Below are positions 26,601 through 34,484 of a stretch of DNA of 64,000 nt, one piece after another (position 1 is the first letter of the stretch; each line of letters begins with the position of its first letter). Source of the stretch: Icerya purchasi (lineage: Eukaryota; Arthropoda; Insecta; Hemiptera; Monophlebidae); NCBI GenBank assembly GCA_039619475.1, contig CM077115.1:503523352-503587351 (forward strand), read 5' to 3'. Below the pieces are notes generated by a model, which worked only from the letters and a program-made list of their open reading frames with translations, was not told the DNA's origin and made no database searches. The position numbers and the translations under genes are program-made.

Positions 26601-29600
26601 AAACAAAAAAAAACTGTTTCTATTATTTTTATTTATTTTTATTTATATACATATATGGGTGTGTGTGTGTTATAACTCGATCTGTTGGACCTCAGACCTT
26701 TAGTCGAACTGGATGATAGTCTTGTTTAATTCTTACAGAAGAAACGGTTTTAGTTATCTGTATCATTTTTTAATTTATATTTTGCGTAACAATTTATAAT
26801 TGTCATTTCACTTCTGTTACATAAAAGCGTTACATCTTATCGGTAGAAAAACGATACATGATTTTTTAGTCATTAACATATGTATATATATATATATATA
26901 AAAAAATATATGTACTTAAATTTGCGTATTAATAGAGGATTAAGTCATCTACATGAAGAAATCCGGTCTAAAAAGGAAGGACTTTATAAACCGGCTATAG
27001 CTCACCGCGATTTTAAAAGCAGCAATGTTCTTCTTAAAGATGACTTGACAGCATGTATAGCTGATTTTGGACTGGCTATTATTTTCAGAAGTCGACACGC
27101 GGAAGATAAAGGTCATGCACAGGTAAAAAATGTGATTTTTATTATTAATTATTAAATATTAATATCGTCGTGTGCCTATTTTAAATATAGAGCAAATGTG
27201 CAAAAAAAAAAAAAGATAATTGCGAGAAAAATAAGTTTTTGTTTGTTACTTACCTAATTATTTATTTTACAAGAATTTTAAGAATACTTGTTAAAGTTAA
27301 GCTTAATCTAATTTTTTTCAGCTATACACCATCTTCTTATCTATATACATATTAATAATTACTACCTTGTTGTAAATTTCTCCTTAACTCTTATAAAAAA
27401 GAAGAAAAAAACAAGTTTTTATATTGTCCTGTTAGAAAATATTACTTTAAGCGCTGCTGCGTTTAGTTCGTTCGAGTGCTGTAAATACTCTGTGAGATAT
27501 AAATATTTGAATATTTTATAATTAAAACAGTACAGCTGATAACGTCGCTGCATCAGTTGTATTTTCATAACCGGATAAAGTGATAGCGATGTCAACCACT
27601 GCTGCCTTATTTTCTTACTGGTTATAACCGGAAATTAAAAGAATCAATGCTTGGTACTATTACTGGTTTACTAAATTATATTAATAAATTAATTACTATT
27701 TTAATAAAAATTTTAAACGTAATATTAATTTCTCTACCTCTCTATTTAATAAAATTGTTTTTCACGATACTACTTTTTCATTACTTAGCAACTGCGCTAC
27801 AAACGGTCAATAAACGAAGACGACGGGACTATTGTCATTATCATCAGTACGCACCACCAGGGGCGAACCAGATAGTTCCGTAATATTAATATTTCGGGAA
27901 TTAATTACTGACTGATTTTAAAAAATATTACTATGAGAGGATTTAAAATGAGTCCGGTCGCGTTCGGTCCGCGCCGCGGTATTATTTGTTTTATTTTCGT
28001 GGTTATGCTGCGTCGACGTTTAAGCGACGCTGAAAAACGAAGTAATCGATTGAATACTTATGAAAACTATAATCTATTATATATATAAAAATCAAATAGT
28101 GTATGTTTGTGATCGCAAAACTCAAAAAGTAGTGAATGGATTGACTTGAAATGTTTACACACAACATTGCGTTTCTATATAAGATGGTTTGTATAATTTT
28201 TTTATCCCTAAGTTTCTTCGGAAACGGGAAATTCTAAGTCTGTTTAAGGTGCGCGATCTATGATTTGTTTTCGGCATTATAGCGAGGAATTGCCATAGCA
28301 ACACAAAGTATGGTATTAAATTGAATGGTGTGTTTTTTCAGCGATTCTATGTTTACTACAATACTTTTATTTACTTTCCCAATCATTAATATCAATCTGA
28401 GCCACAGCGAAGCCTAGCCGGGTTTAGTTAGTAGTAAATAAACGTGTCGAGGTTGGAGACCCGAGCGAAACGAGGACTCGTGGAGCTCTAGTTTTATATA
28501 TATACATTTTTTTTTCTGTTTCTTCTTCTTCTTATTATTATTATTACAGTCAGAAGGAATTACAAGATCTTCTACCTCAGAACGAGCAAATATTCCCCAT
28601 TTTAATAAATATCACACATATCCTTTTCTTTTCTTTTTTATTTTTACTTTATTTCTTCATATTTTTTTTGTGGTTATTCTTACTTTTATTTTACGTGTAT
28701 TTATGTGTATTGTATTTTGCAAAATTTAATTATTTCACTGTATGAATCCACTACTCGCGCAAAACTGCGCATTTGTGGAAATATTGTAAAATAATAATAA
28801 TAATAAAGATTGATTTGATTTGATTATTACTATTATTATTACTATTGTTATTGTTATTGTTATTGTTATTATACGACATTTGATTTGATTTGATTTCATC
28901 AGAAAACCAACATAGTATTTATTCAATTTATATGTGACATTTTGGGGGAAAAATTAATGCAAGAAAATCGGTCTGAATATTGCGGAGAATTAGTAATACA
29001 CATATCTATCTATAAGTATATATATATTTTAAACCTGATGTCGGAACAAAAGAACTGAAATAACGACGCTTATTTATGCCAATAAATGTAGCATAGTAAG
29101 AGAACAGCGTTAAATATTTTTAGACGGATATTCGTGTGCATTATGAGCGGTGAAACTGGTTCTAAAAATAAAAATATATTCCAATCGAGAAATCGGGGTT
29201 ACCTGTTACAGAATCTGTTTGTAAATATTTCTCTAGACATGTGTTAAATGTGTTTTCAATTTGGATAATCAACTTTATAAAATGTTTAAATGTTTTAGTC
29301 CTCGAAGTATTTTGGACATCCGGTAGTTAAAAGGATTATGGTTCTCATCTATACGTTGTAACATTTTAACAGGTTTATCAAAAAGTAAAAGTGAAACACT
29401 ATAAAAATAGCTGTTTCTTCTGTCAACTTCCCTCGATAAAATATATACACCCTAATTAATTACATCGTTATTTGTTACTAATGCAACAATAAACGTCTTG
29501 CAGCATGGCCGACTTAAACTTTTTTATTGGTTTGAAATATGCAAACAAAATCGATAAATTTTTCATATATAATTTAATACATTCAGATTAAAGGAAGAAA

Positions 29601-32600
29601 AGTTGAAAGCGTCGAGTAATTTAGAAAAACGTGACTCTACGGTCTATTAACAATAAAGTACTATTTATTTTAATCTTTACATTTAATTTAGGTAGGAACT
29701 GCGAGATACATGGCACCTGAAGTTCTAGCCGGAGCTGTTAATATTAATAAAGATTCCTTTTTACGAATTGATATGTATTCTTGCGGATTAGTACTGTGGG
29801 AATTGATTTCTAGATGTTCAACGCACAAAGTAAATACATTATTATTCGCTATTGCGAACGCGAATTTAATAAATAATATGAAATATAAAATAAATATAAG
29901 TTTCAGAATTTAGACATTTACATTACCCTAGTTCATCTCAAAGCATGCCATATGTTACGGTTAAGTAGAATATAAAATAATGAAAGTGAATGTGATCCAT
30001 TTTTCAATAATGTTACTTGATAGGTCTCGCTCGTTTTCCAGCTTTTTTTAAATTTTGTGTAATACTATACCTTAGTGAGGTTTTTATTATAACCGCTGTT
30101 AGTGGCTATTTTCTTGGTGTACTGATTTCAATTTGTATTTTATTATTATAGTGTAAAGATGTATGTAAAAGAAGTTTATTGTTTTGTTGTATTGCATTAT
30201 TATACCAAGAAACTTGGTTTAGATGCTTTTAGCTGTTTCTATCGTGCATTTAATGTTTTTATACTTGTTTTTGTTAATTTGTTTAAAATTTCAGTTTTCC
30301 TATAAGCGTTTCATTAGAAATTATTAGAGCGCAATCTAGTGTATAATTTTATATTATATTTTTAAATTAAATTTTCCATAAAGTTAATTTTAATTTTTGT
30401 AAAAATATTTCGCTGAGTAAGTCTGAAAGAGACCTCGTAGATAATCCGTTTTTTTTTTTCTTTTTCTTTTTGTATTTAAAATGCATTATTAAATTCGAAG
30501 TAATTTTGTTGACTAATGTTTTCTATTATAAGTAATAACTGAGAAGCGTTTAAAATGTACCCGATGAGGAGCCGTTTTATTTGGAAAGTATCATTGAATT
30601 TACGAGTTTTTTTTTTAAATTCAATCAGGCGGCAACACAGTCTGTTCGTTTCTAAAGTATCCGCACTAAATATTAATGAAACAAAGTGATTATTTTTAAT
30701 TATGCCGTATATTTCTTTAAATAGTTTACATAAAAAAGAACTTTTTCTTCAAATATTTCTCTTTAATTATAGTTTTTGCACACTAATAATAATTTTAAAA
30801 TACATATTTAACCCTAAATTTGTAAAAACCCGTTTTTTTTTAAAATTATAATATTATTTTTATAACTTTCAAAAATTCGGTTCTGCTTTATTTCATTGCA
30901 ATAACCTCACAAATTCAATGATACTTTCTAAATGAAATGGCTCCTCATCGGATACATTTTAGACAATTGTGTAATAGCTGGGTACTGTATATATTGTCTA
31001 CATTGCTGCGTAAAGATTTTTTAATTGATGTATAAATTAGTTATTATATCGCACGAGACTATTTTAGTTTTTCATTAATGTGTTCTTTTTATACATATAT
31101 TTCTTTCTGTTTTCTAATTCATTGTGATTTAGTTCTGTTTCAAATTATGATCACGTATTCTGTATTTACTTCTACTAATTTCCTTTTCTTTTTCAGCTGA
31201 AAATAGGTGAATTAGTATTTCCCAAAAATCCAACAATATATACCAACTTCATCTCTACTAAGATAGTTCGATCGTATAAAATATATTTTCTCTTTTCATA
31301 TTTTATAATTTAAAATTTGATAAAGCCAGAAAGAAAAAAATACTCATGATCATATAGACTATATTCGACATTTTTAATAAATAATTCTCATTATTTTTAT
31401 TCAAAAAAAAAAAAAAAAAAAAAAAATTTAATACCGCTTTTAATTTATAGGATCACTCAGTGGATTATAAATTACCATTTGAAGAAGAATTAGGACAACA
31501 TCCTTCACTAAACGACTTGTATGATTTTGTAGTTCATAAAAAGAAACGACCGGTCCTCAAGGAATCTTGGAAATCTCATATTGTACGTATTCATATTTTT
31601 ATTATCTTTGTGTTACGTAAAAGTTGAATTTAAAAAAAAAATGTGAATATCACGATATAATACAGCTTGATAATAAATATAATTTTATAGGAAGTTGGTC
31701 GATAAGCAAACTTTATAGAATTATAAATAAACGGAATACTAGCTTATAACTGATTCCATTTTATTATAACAAACAGAATTATGATATAAAAAAGTAAAAG
31801 GAAAAGAGAGGGAAAAAAATTGTTTCGCAAGCTTAAGTTTACAATAAAGTGCGAACTACCGCAAGAATGTCTTGTCTAACCATCGTAACGTAACTCTCAT
31901 TATGTTTTGTCATTAATTACGCATCGGTATGCTTTTTCGTTACCCTATTTGATAACGTTTTCTGATGTACACCCTTCCATCACAAATACATGTTTAATAT
32001 CAAAAACTGATTAATGGAGTGAACGCGGTTATGAATGATAACAAATAAAAAATGCAAACATGAAAGCGTCACATGAAATATAAATACAAAAATGGGAAAA
32101 TTAACAGTTGATTACTACCGATTTGTATACTTTTACGGTATAATTGAGCCTGGTAGCCGGGGAGTTAAGGTGCTCGGCTGCCGAACCTGTGTTTCGTTCC
32201 GAATCCTAATTGTTCCCGGGTATACCTAATCTGAAATTGAATCGGGTACGAGAGTACTCTGAGAAAGTAAAGGCGACCGAGAGAAAGGTATTGACCCCGA
32301 TATTAAGTCCAGTACTTGAAGTAAATATTCACTAATGCGCGTAATAAAATTAACCATGGTTAACTTTTGTGAACACTGTAACGTAATAGTTGAGCTGTTT
32401 CATCATCAAATTTCAAGTCCACTCTCAGATTTAAGTGAATTAGAGAGCAGAGAAATTTTAAGAAAAAAAAGCGGGGGGTAATAGAACGATAAGTAAAAAA
32501 AAAAATAACCCTTAAGAAGTATAGTAAAATATGGCCTGTCGGTCGCAATTTTCTTCTAATCATAAACTATTAGGTAGTCTAATAAATCTGTTGACAGGAA

Positions 32601-33430
32601 TATGTACCAAATGATGCGAGAAATGCTGGGTATATTTCTTTTAAATAAATCAACAACCAATTGATTGCGATTCTTGTTTAATTTACTTTAAAAAACTTCG
32701 TTCCAATGTCTTCGTATTAGGAGAAACTGCAAATCTCTACTGATTGGTTCAACATCATTGTCAGTTCATTGTTTAATTTCTGATTTTGTAAAACCAATGG
32801 CCGACAAATACGAAAAATATTTTTTTCAACTGAACCAGATAGCTCGATACGGTAAACCCAAATTCACTTTTGAAAACAAAAACCGTTTTCAACCGAACAG
32901 TTTAATGTTGTATTTCTTGACCGTACCTTTAATAGTTTGTTGGTTGTGTAGTTCGTTGCATTTCGTGATCGTGAAAAATAAACTGATACGGTAAACTTTT
33001 TTACTTTCACTGTTCACATACAAAAAAAAAAAAAAAACTGAAACTATTAAAAAATCGACATTTTTTATCTGGCACTCAAAATGTTTTAATGCTTTATAAA
33101 TCAACATAGACCCGATAATAAACTCGTTATCTAATCGATTCGGATGGGGAATGTTTTTTTGTAAAATATCGTTTATATTAAAACGCCGCTTAATAATAAA
33201 TCAGAAGATTCGCCTCTTTAATATTTTCATGCGAGTCCGCAAGTTTTAATGATAACAATTTAATTTTGCATTAGGGACTGTCCTCATTGTGTGATACAGT
33301 TGAAGAATGCTGGGATGAAGATACTGACTCGAGGTTGTCATCTCCTTGTGTAATGGAGCGCATTGCATGGTACATTCGTCCACCGAGCACGCCGTTCAAA
33401 AATCGGGTAGTCAATAAACTCACGGAATAG
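11556..33430 (+). CDS. put: Activin/BMP receptor type II (punt/ActRII family)
   Basis: Ten exons: 11556-11601, 12578-12774, 12864-13035, 15209-15330, 18026-18187, 24195-24415, 26936-27122, 29692-29829, 31451-31582 and 33275-33430. All have AG/GT borders and consistent phases, and they total 1533 bases (510 aa). The order is signal peptide (1 to about 16), Cys-rich ectodomain with the diagnostic CCCEGDMCN, a transmembrane segment (about 148-169), then a Ser/Thr kinase. The kinase has glycine loop KGRFGCVW (209-216), VAVK Lys228, HRDFKSSN (catalytic Asp332), DFG (Asp350), GTARYMAPE (371-379) and a C-lobe ending in CVMERI. The product binds activin/BMP-type ligands at the cell surface and phosphorylates type I receptors, which signal through Smads. 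Length matches the 510-516 residues usual for the family. Introns carry many transposons, but the coding exons appear intact. Confidence 0.93.
12578..12774 (+). CDS. put: put exon 2: N-terminal half of ligand-binding ectodomain
   Basis: Encodes residues 16-81, with many cysteines ([17 protein letters not shown] and later CF in KRCFVVW) and three N-glycosylation sequons (NET, NGT, NNT). KRCFVVW aligns with the family's CxATW strand. Acceptor attgttatag, donor GTTAGT. Confidence 0.85.
12864..13035 (+). CDS. put: put exon 3: C-terminal half of ectodomain
   Basis: Contains [17 protein letters not shown] and [11 protein letters not shown], the hallmark end of the three-finger fold of type II activin receptors, then a Pro/Ser-rich juxtamembrane stretch ([13 protein letters not shown]). 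Ends in phase 1 and rejoins at 15209. Confidence 0.93.
13083..15125 (+). mobile_element. MITE-like ~315-bp repeat (copy A), split by a LINE
   Basis: The two halves, about 13083-13257 and 14955-15125, join into one copy of the repeat that is continuous at 59692-60005 (inverted). The halves share its internal landmarks: CCGGGAAACTGGGAATAAG, gggaaaaaagtaaaaatagc, gaatgcattttt near the middle, and taggaaatcggga and attatatttgagtgccacc at the end. It lies wholly within put intron 3. Confidence 0.75.
13258..14954 (-). mobile_element. 5'-truncated LINE inserted in the repeat, with 10-bp target duplication
   Basis: A minus-strand non-LTR retrotransposon of the endonuclease-reverse transcriptase type common in insects. 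From 5' to 3' it shows RT motifs [72 protein letters not shown] (catalytic YADD intact) and a C-terminal [11 protein letters not shown]. Frameshifts near 14150 and 13700 and a stop near 14770 inactivate it. The tail is a (GAA)n run (plus strand tcttcttcttc at 13258) rather than poly-A. The exact duplication aagatatgct occurs at 13248-13257 and 14955-14964. Confidence 0.85.
15209..15330 (+). CDS. put: put exon 4: transmembrane segment
   Basis: Encodes residues 139-179: a single hydrophobic helix ([20 protein letters not shown]) followed by basic stop-transfer residues KRQKR. Acceptor attttgcag, donor CAG|GTACTT. Confidence 0.92.
15780..17750 (+). pseudogene. Heavily decayed Jockey-like LINE (ORF1 and ORF2 remnants)
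   Basis: In put intron 4. Near 15890-16060 a gag-like zinc-knuckle region is readable across frameshifts: [11 protein letters not shown], then [15 protein letters not shown] and [15 protein letters not shown]. Further on, RT signatures survive in pieces: [20 protein letters not shown] near 16660-16720 and [18 protein letters not shown] near 17235-17295. Stops and shifts are frequent throughout, so this is an old, dead insertion in the same direction as put. Confidence 0.65.
18026..18187 (+). CDS. put: put exon 5: kinase N-lobe
   Basis: Acidic juxtamembrane segment ([10 protein letters not shown]), glycine loop KGRFGCVW and VAVKIF with the ATP-binding Lys228. Phase 0 at both ends. Confidence 0.93.
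18308..20330 (+). mobile_element. 5'-truncated Jockey-clade LINE with long intact RT frame
   Basis: Inserted in sense orientation in put intron 5. The frame is open from about 18308 to the TAA at 20192 (552 codons from the first internal Met at 18536, about 628 in all). It begins after the endonuclease domain ([20 protein letters not shown]) and contains all RT blocks: [72 protein letters not shown], and catalytic FADDTAIL. A thumb region follows ([26 protein letters not shown]). A short 3' UTR ends in a poly-A run (about 20306-20330). The intact frame points to a young insertion. The 5' end is missing and I found no convincing target duplication. Confidence 0.9.
18536..20194 (+). CDS. Jockey-like reverse transcriptase (ORF2 C-terminal part)
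   Basis: A 552-codon stretch without interruption encoding the reverse transcriptase and C-terminal domain of a non-LTR retrotransposon. It copies element RNA at a nicked chromosomal target (target-primed reverse transcription). The catalytic aspartates are present in FLDISQAF and FADDTAIL. The N-terminal endonuclease domain is not encoded, because the copy is 5'-truncated. The Met at 18536 is internal to the native protein; the frame extends upstream to about 18308. Confidence 0.9.
   Translation: MQDLKNKSLKQRLTNLSPLPQHDYSLWKITKNLKRPVHAVHPLRKSSRTWAKTDSEKAEVFAKHFANIFQPYPGNSTLTPDAYCYDVSKPIKLTSPGEINNLVKALNPHKSPGYDLITARILKELSRKGFIFLTYVFNAMLRLRYFPIQLKLSQIIVIKKPLKPPTEPDSYRPISLLSVVSKLYEKLLLKRLMPIINDKELIPEHQFGFRAKHGTTEQVHRIVNTIEASLEGKKYCDAVFLDISQAFDKVWHDGLLHKIKRHFPHEIYQLLWSYLHERYFFVKYGDDSSDIYPIKAGVPQGSVLGPLLYLIYTSDIPTPSNVQVATFADDTAILCSDVCPVKARNTIQEAVTELSSWFSQWKIKTNESKSRRVIFTNRRIVPTEDIILNDVPVPQHTDVKYLGMYLDQRLTWKKHITAKRIELNAKLKQMYWLLNRKSEISPENKLLIYAQILKPIWRYGCPLWGCSKKSNIAIIQRIQNKILRMIVNAPWYITNLTLHEDLKIKTVLEVITNDAKKYASRLEIHPNYLAIVLLDNSMEVRRLDRVKPMDLA
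20573..20930 (-). repeat. tRNA-derived SINE, divergent subfamily (copy 2)
   Basis: On the minus strand the head reads like a tRNA: box A about TGGCCTAGTGGCTAGAGCGC and box B GGTTCAATACC. The body shares ggaactgactatagtcgctt and tgttatcgcgctac with the SINE at 25863-26241 but differs towards its 3' part. It sits just downstream of the LINE poly-A run. Confidence 0.65.
20980..22430. repeat. Diverged interspersed repeat related to 39185-40180
   Basis: Segments here match the Harbinger-like element at 39.2-40.2 kb in the same order: tttataaacttcaaatta, aaaatcacttaaaaattcataactca, gagaccgaaaacggcaaaaa, and repeated units around ccggacatgtattatgttgatgg (near 21885 and, more weakly, 22130). It has no terminal inverted repeats and no intact frame. 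A purine/pyrimidine-asymmetric stretch at 21340-21700 is unassigned. Confidence 0.45.
22705..23060 (-). pseudogene. hAT-derived transposase fragment (GTF2IRD2/ZBED5-like)
   Basis: On the minus strand from about 23060: [18 protein letters not shown], then [20 protein letters not shown], then [19 protein letters not shown]. This is the middle of hAT transposases of the type domesticated as GTF2IRD2/ZBED5 in vertebrates. The BED zinc finger and C-terminal dimerisation region are missing and a stop interrupts it, so it is a dead fragment. Confidence 0.7.
23165..23300 (+). repeat. Possible tRNA-like SINE head
   Basis: A segment reading gagguagcacgataacggtcaa-like, then ggttacgggttcgagacttg, resembles box A/box B spacing of a tRNA-derived promoter, but no family body can be followed. 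Low support. Confidence 0.3.
23450..23870 (+). pseudogene. LINE reverse-transcriptase C-terminal fragment
   Basis: Pieces align with the region after the RT active site of Jockey-like elements: [20 protein letters not shown] near 23520-23580, then [20 protein letters not shown] near 23715-23780. Stops and frame changes break it. It lies in put intron 5, in the sense direction. Confidence 0.6.
24195..24415 (+). CDS. put: put exon 6: kinase alpha-C helix and hinge
   Basis: Contains [13 protein letters not shown] (alpha-C, with its Glu), [12 protein letters not shown], the hinge [17 protein letters not shown] and [11 protein letters not shown]. Acceptor gctgttctag, donor AA|GTAAAT; phase 2 to the next exon. 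Confidence 0.93.
25213..26441 (+). mobile_element. MITE-like ~315-bp repeat (copy B), split by a later insertion
   Basis: Left part 25213-25470 (gtggccacccaaccgagaat, gggaaaaaagtaaaaatagcc, gaatgcattctttaatgtac, gcggtggtcaaacattatc). Right part about 26362-26441 (ttagtaactaggaaatcgg, taaatttgagtagccactatg). About 890 bp of foreign DNA lies between, including the SINE at 25863-26241. TACAATTT occurs at both junctions (near 25466 and 26360), consistent with a target duplication. Confidence 0.65.
25863..26241 (-). repeat. tRNA-derived SINE (copy 3, reference copy)
   Basis: On the minus strand the element opens with a tRNA-like head (box A GATAGCCTAGTTGCTAGAGC, box B GGGTTCGATCCC), then a body of about 270 bp, and ends in a (GAA)n tail (plus strand cttcttc at 25861). 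It is flanked by CAAAAGTCT at 25854-25862 and 26242-26250, a 9-bp target duplication. The LINE at 13258-14954 has the same kind of tail, so a similar LINE could have mobilised it. Confidence 0.85.
26880..26900. repeat. (TA)n tract just upstream of put exon 7
   Basis: Short TA run ending about 35 bases before the acceptor at 26935, occupying the position where a polypyrimidine tract and branch point would normally lie. Confidence 0.7.
26936..27122 (+). CDS. put: put exon 7: catalytic loop and DFG motif
   Basis: GLSHLHEE, then [14 protein letters not shown] (catalytic Asp332, Asn337) and ACIADFGLA (Asp350). Acceptor attaatag, donor CAG|GTAAAA. Confidence 0.95.
28073..28491 (+). mobile_element. 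Short non-autonomous Helitron-like element
   Basis: Begins TCTATTATATATATAAAAATC after an A and ends AGCTCTAG before a T. The 3' end carries a small inverted repeat (ACGAG-ga-CTCGT) about ten bases before CTAG. The 5' part (tgtatgtttgtgatcgcaaa) and the 3' part (cacagcgaagcctagccggg) are typical of small insect Helitron-like repeats. 419 bp, no coding capacity, in put intron 7. Confidence 0.45.
28690..28900 (+). repeat. LINE-like 3' end with AATAAT/TTGATT repeats
   Basis: A 3' UTR-like stretch ends in aataataataataataaaga followed by repeated ttgatttgatttgatt, and then (TTATTG)n. This pattern is typical of 3' tails of insect non-LTR elements. No coding part remains. Confidence 0.4.
29692..29829 (+). 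CDS. put: put exon 8: activation segment end and alpha-F
   Basis: [17 protein letters not shown] (kinase APE motif), then [19 protein letters not shown] with the conserved [11 protein letters not shown] of type II receptors. Phase 0 at both ends; donor AAA|GTAAAT. Confidence 0.94.
30553..30959. mobile_element. MITE with ~57-bp terminal inverted repeats
   Basis: AAATGTACCCGATGAGGAGC at the left is mirrored by GCTCCTCATCGGATACATTT at the right. The inverted similarity continues for nearly 60 bp (also gaaagtatcattgaattt against its complement). TA flanks both ends (30551-52 and 30960-61), as for Tc1/mariner-type insertion. Non-coding, about 407 bp, in put intron 8. Confidence 0.75.
31451..31582 (+). 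CDS. put: put exon 9: kinase C-lobe
   Basis: [20 protein letters not shown] and [14 protein letters not shown], the C-lobe signature of activin type II receptors. Acceptor aatttatag, donor ATT|GTACGT; 44 codons, phase 0. Confidence 0.94.
32142..32300 (+). repeat. tRNA-like SINE fragment, second family
   Basis: gagcctggtagccggggagt, then aaggtgctcggctgccgaac and cgttccgaatcc resemble a tRNA-type box A and box B at normal spacing. The downstream body does not match the other SINEs in this window. Located in put intron 9. Confidence 0.45.
33275..33430 (+). CDS. put: put exon 10: last kinase helix and C-terminus
   Basis: [20 protein letters not shown] then [10 protein letters not shown], the end of the kinase fold, and a short tail ending KLTE before TAG (33428-33430). 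A donor-like GG|GTAGTC at 33407 could splice in phase to a possible exon at 33504-33560, so the tail may have an alternative form. Confidence 0.9.
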   Translation, partial: GLSSLCDTVEECWDEDTDSRLSSPCVMERIAWYIRPPSTPFKNRVVNKLTE

Positions 33431-33636
33431 TTAACTTTTTGTAAGTTATCAACCTTGCTGCATTAAACGTGTGTTATTAAAATTAAGTAAAAACACGTTT
33501 TAGCGAGCGCACATGATCGTTTCACGCGAAAAATTGCCAGTTTGTGACATTTTGTACTCGGTAAGTGTATCGATTCTCGATTTGAATTCAGGATATTTTT
33601 CTTTTTAATCACTTCGACCGCATTTAAAATAGTAAT

Positions 33637-33642
33637 AATAAA
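33637..33642 (+). terminator. Candidate poly(A) signal, put
   Basis: AATAAA about 207 bases past the put stop. In this AT-rich context it is suggestive only. Confidence 0.3.
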
Positions 33643-33687
33643 ACGACAAAATTATCGAAAATTGCGCTATTGTGTATTGCTCGCAAT

Positions 33688-33750
33688 CTTCTTCTTTATA
33701 GCGCTATACTCAGCTTCTAAGCGTCGGCGACTACCCATTCGTACTTCACG
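33688..33750 (-). repeat. 3' fragment of the tRNA-derived SINE (copy 4)
   Basis: The plus strand reads tcttcttctttatagcgcta and then cagcttctaagcgtcggcga, matching the 3' end and (GAA)n tail of the SINE at 25863-26241. The copy is truncated after about 60 bp. Confidence 0.7.
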
Positions 33751-34241
33751 CAATAGCGGTAAAATATTTTCGATTAAATTATTCATTATAATCATTAAAG
33801 CCTCTGAAAAATTTAACAATACTTATCAAGTGTCCTTGATGTTACACGAATAATTTTTAAACAACTCAGTTCCAAACGGTGATTTTAAAATTATCACCAT
33901 CATATTTAAAATGCAGTAATTATTAACTTGCGATTTAACGTAATTCTGTTAGAATAACAGTCCCGAACTGCATTGGGCCAAGGATGCTGATTTCATGTGC
34001 CATTCCGTATCTTTTGTACTAGTTATTATAAATTGACTTAAAAATAATTAAGCGACATAATATTCAATGATATTTGTATTCTTTTCTTTTTGCTCTCACC
34101 TTATCACATATATACATAGCATACATAGCTCATATCAGATGATTGATACAACGATGTTGTTTTAGTGATGTAAGAAAAAAATTAATTGAAAATGTTAAAT
34201 AAATAAATGCCAGTTTATAAAACATTAACTATCCTCTAAAT

Positions 34242-34484
34242 CAGGGATGGTCAACTCAAATGATCTTGCGGGCCATTTTGAAAATGTATCATAACTCCGC
34301 GGGCCGCATATAAAATTATATATCCCCATATTAGATTTAGACCCACTACAGACACACTTACATAAGAGTAAAATATTAAACTTGTCATATTAAATGTTAC
34401 AACATGCGCGTGCATTATGAGTTCACAGAACATAATTTTTTACTGCAAAAATGTTCAAGGCGGGCCGCGGGTTAGCCACCCCTG
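34242..34484. mobile_element. hAT-type MITE with 8-bp target duplication
   Basis: Termini CAGGGATGGTCAACTC and, inverted, CAGGGGTGGCTAACCCGCGG; both ends carry the gcgggcc pattern of small hAT derivatives. Flanking octamers ctctaaat (34234-34241) and ctataaat (34485-34492) differ at one position. 243 bp, no coding capacity. Confidence 0.85.

Noticed and set aside
27647..27883. 78-codon hydrophobic frame as a small membrane protein
   Set aside because: Leu/Ile-rich frames arise readily in AT-rich DNA; no splice context, family or start context supports it.
32758..32994. 78-codon frame with a hydrophobic C-terminus in put intron 9
   Set aside because: No acceptor in the right place, no recognisable family; it does not join in phase to receptor exons.
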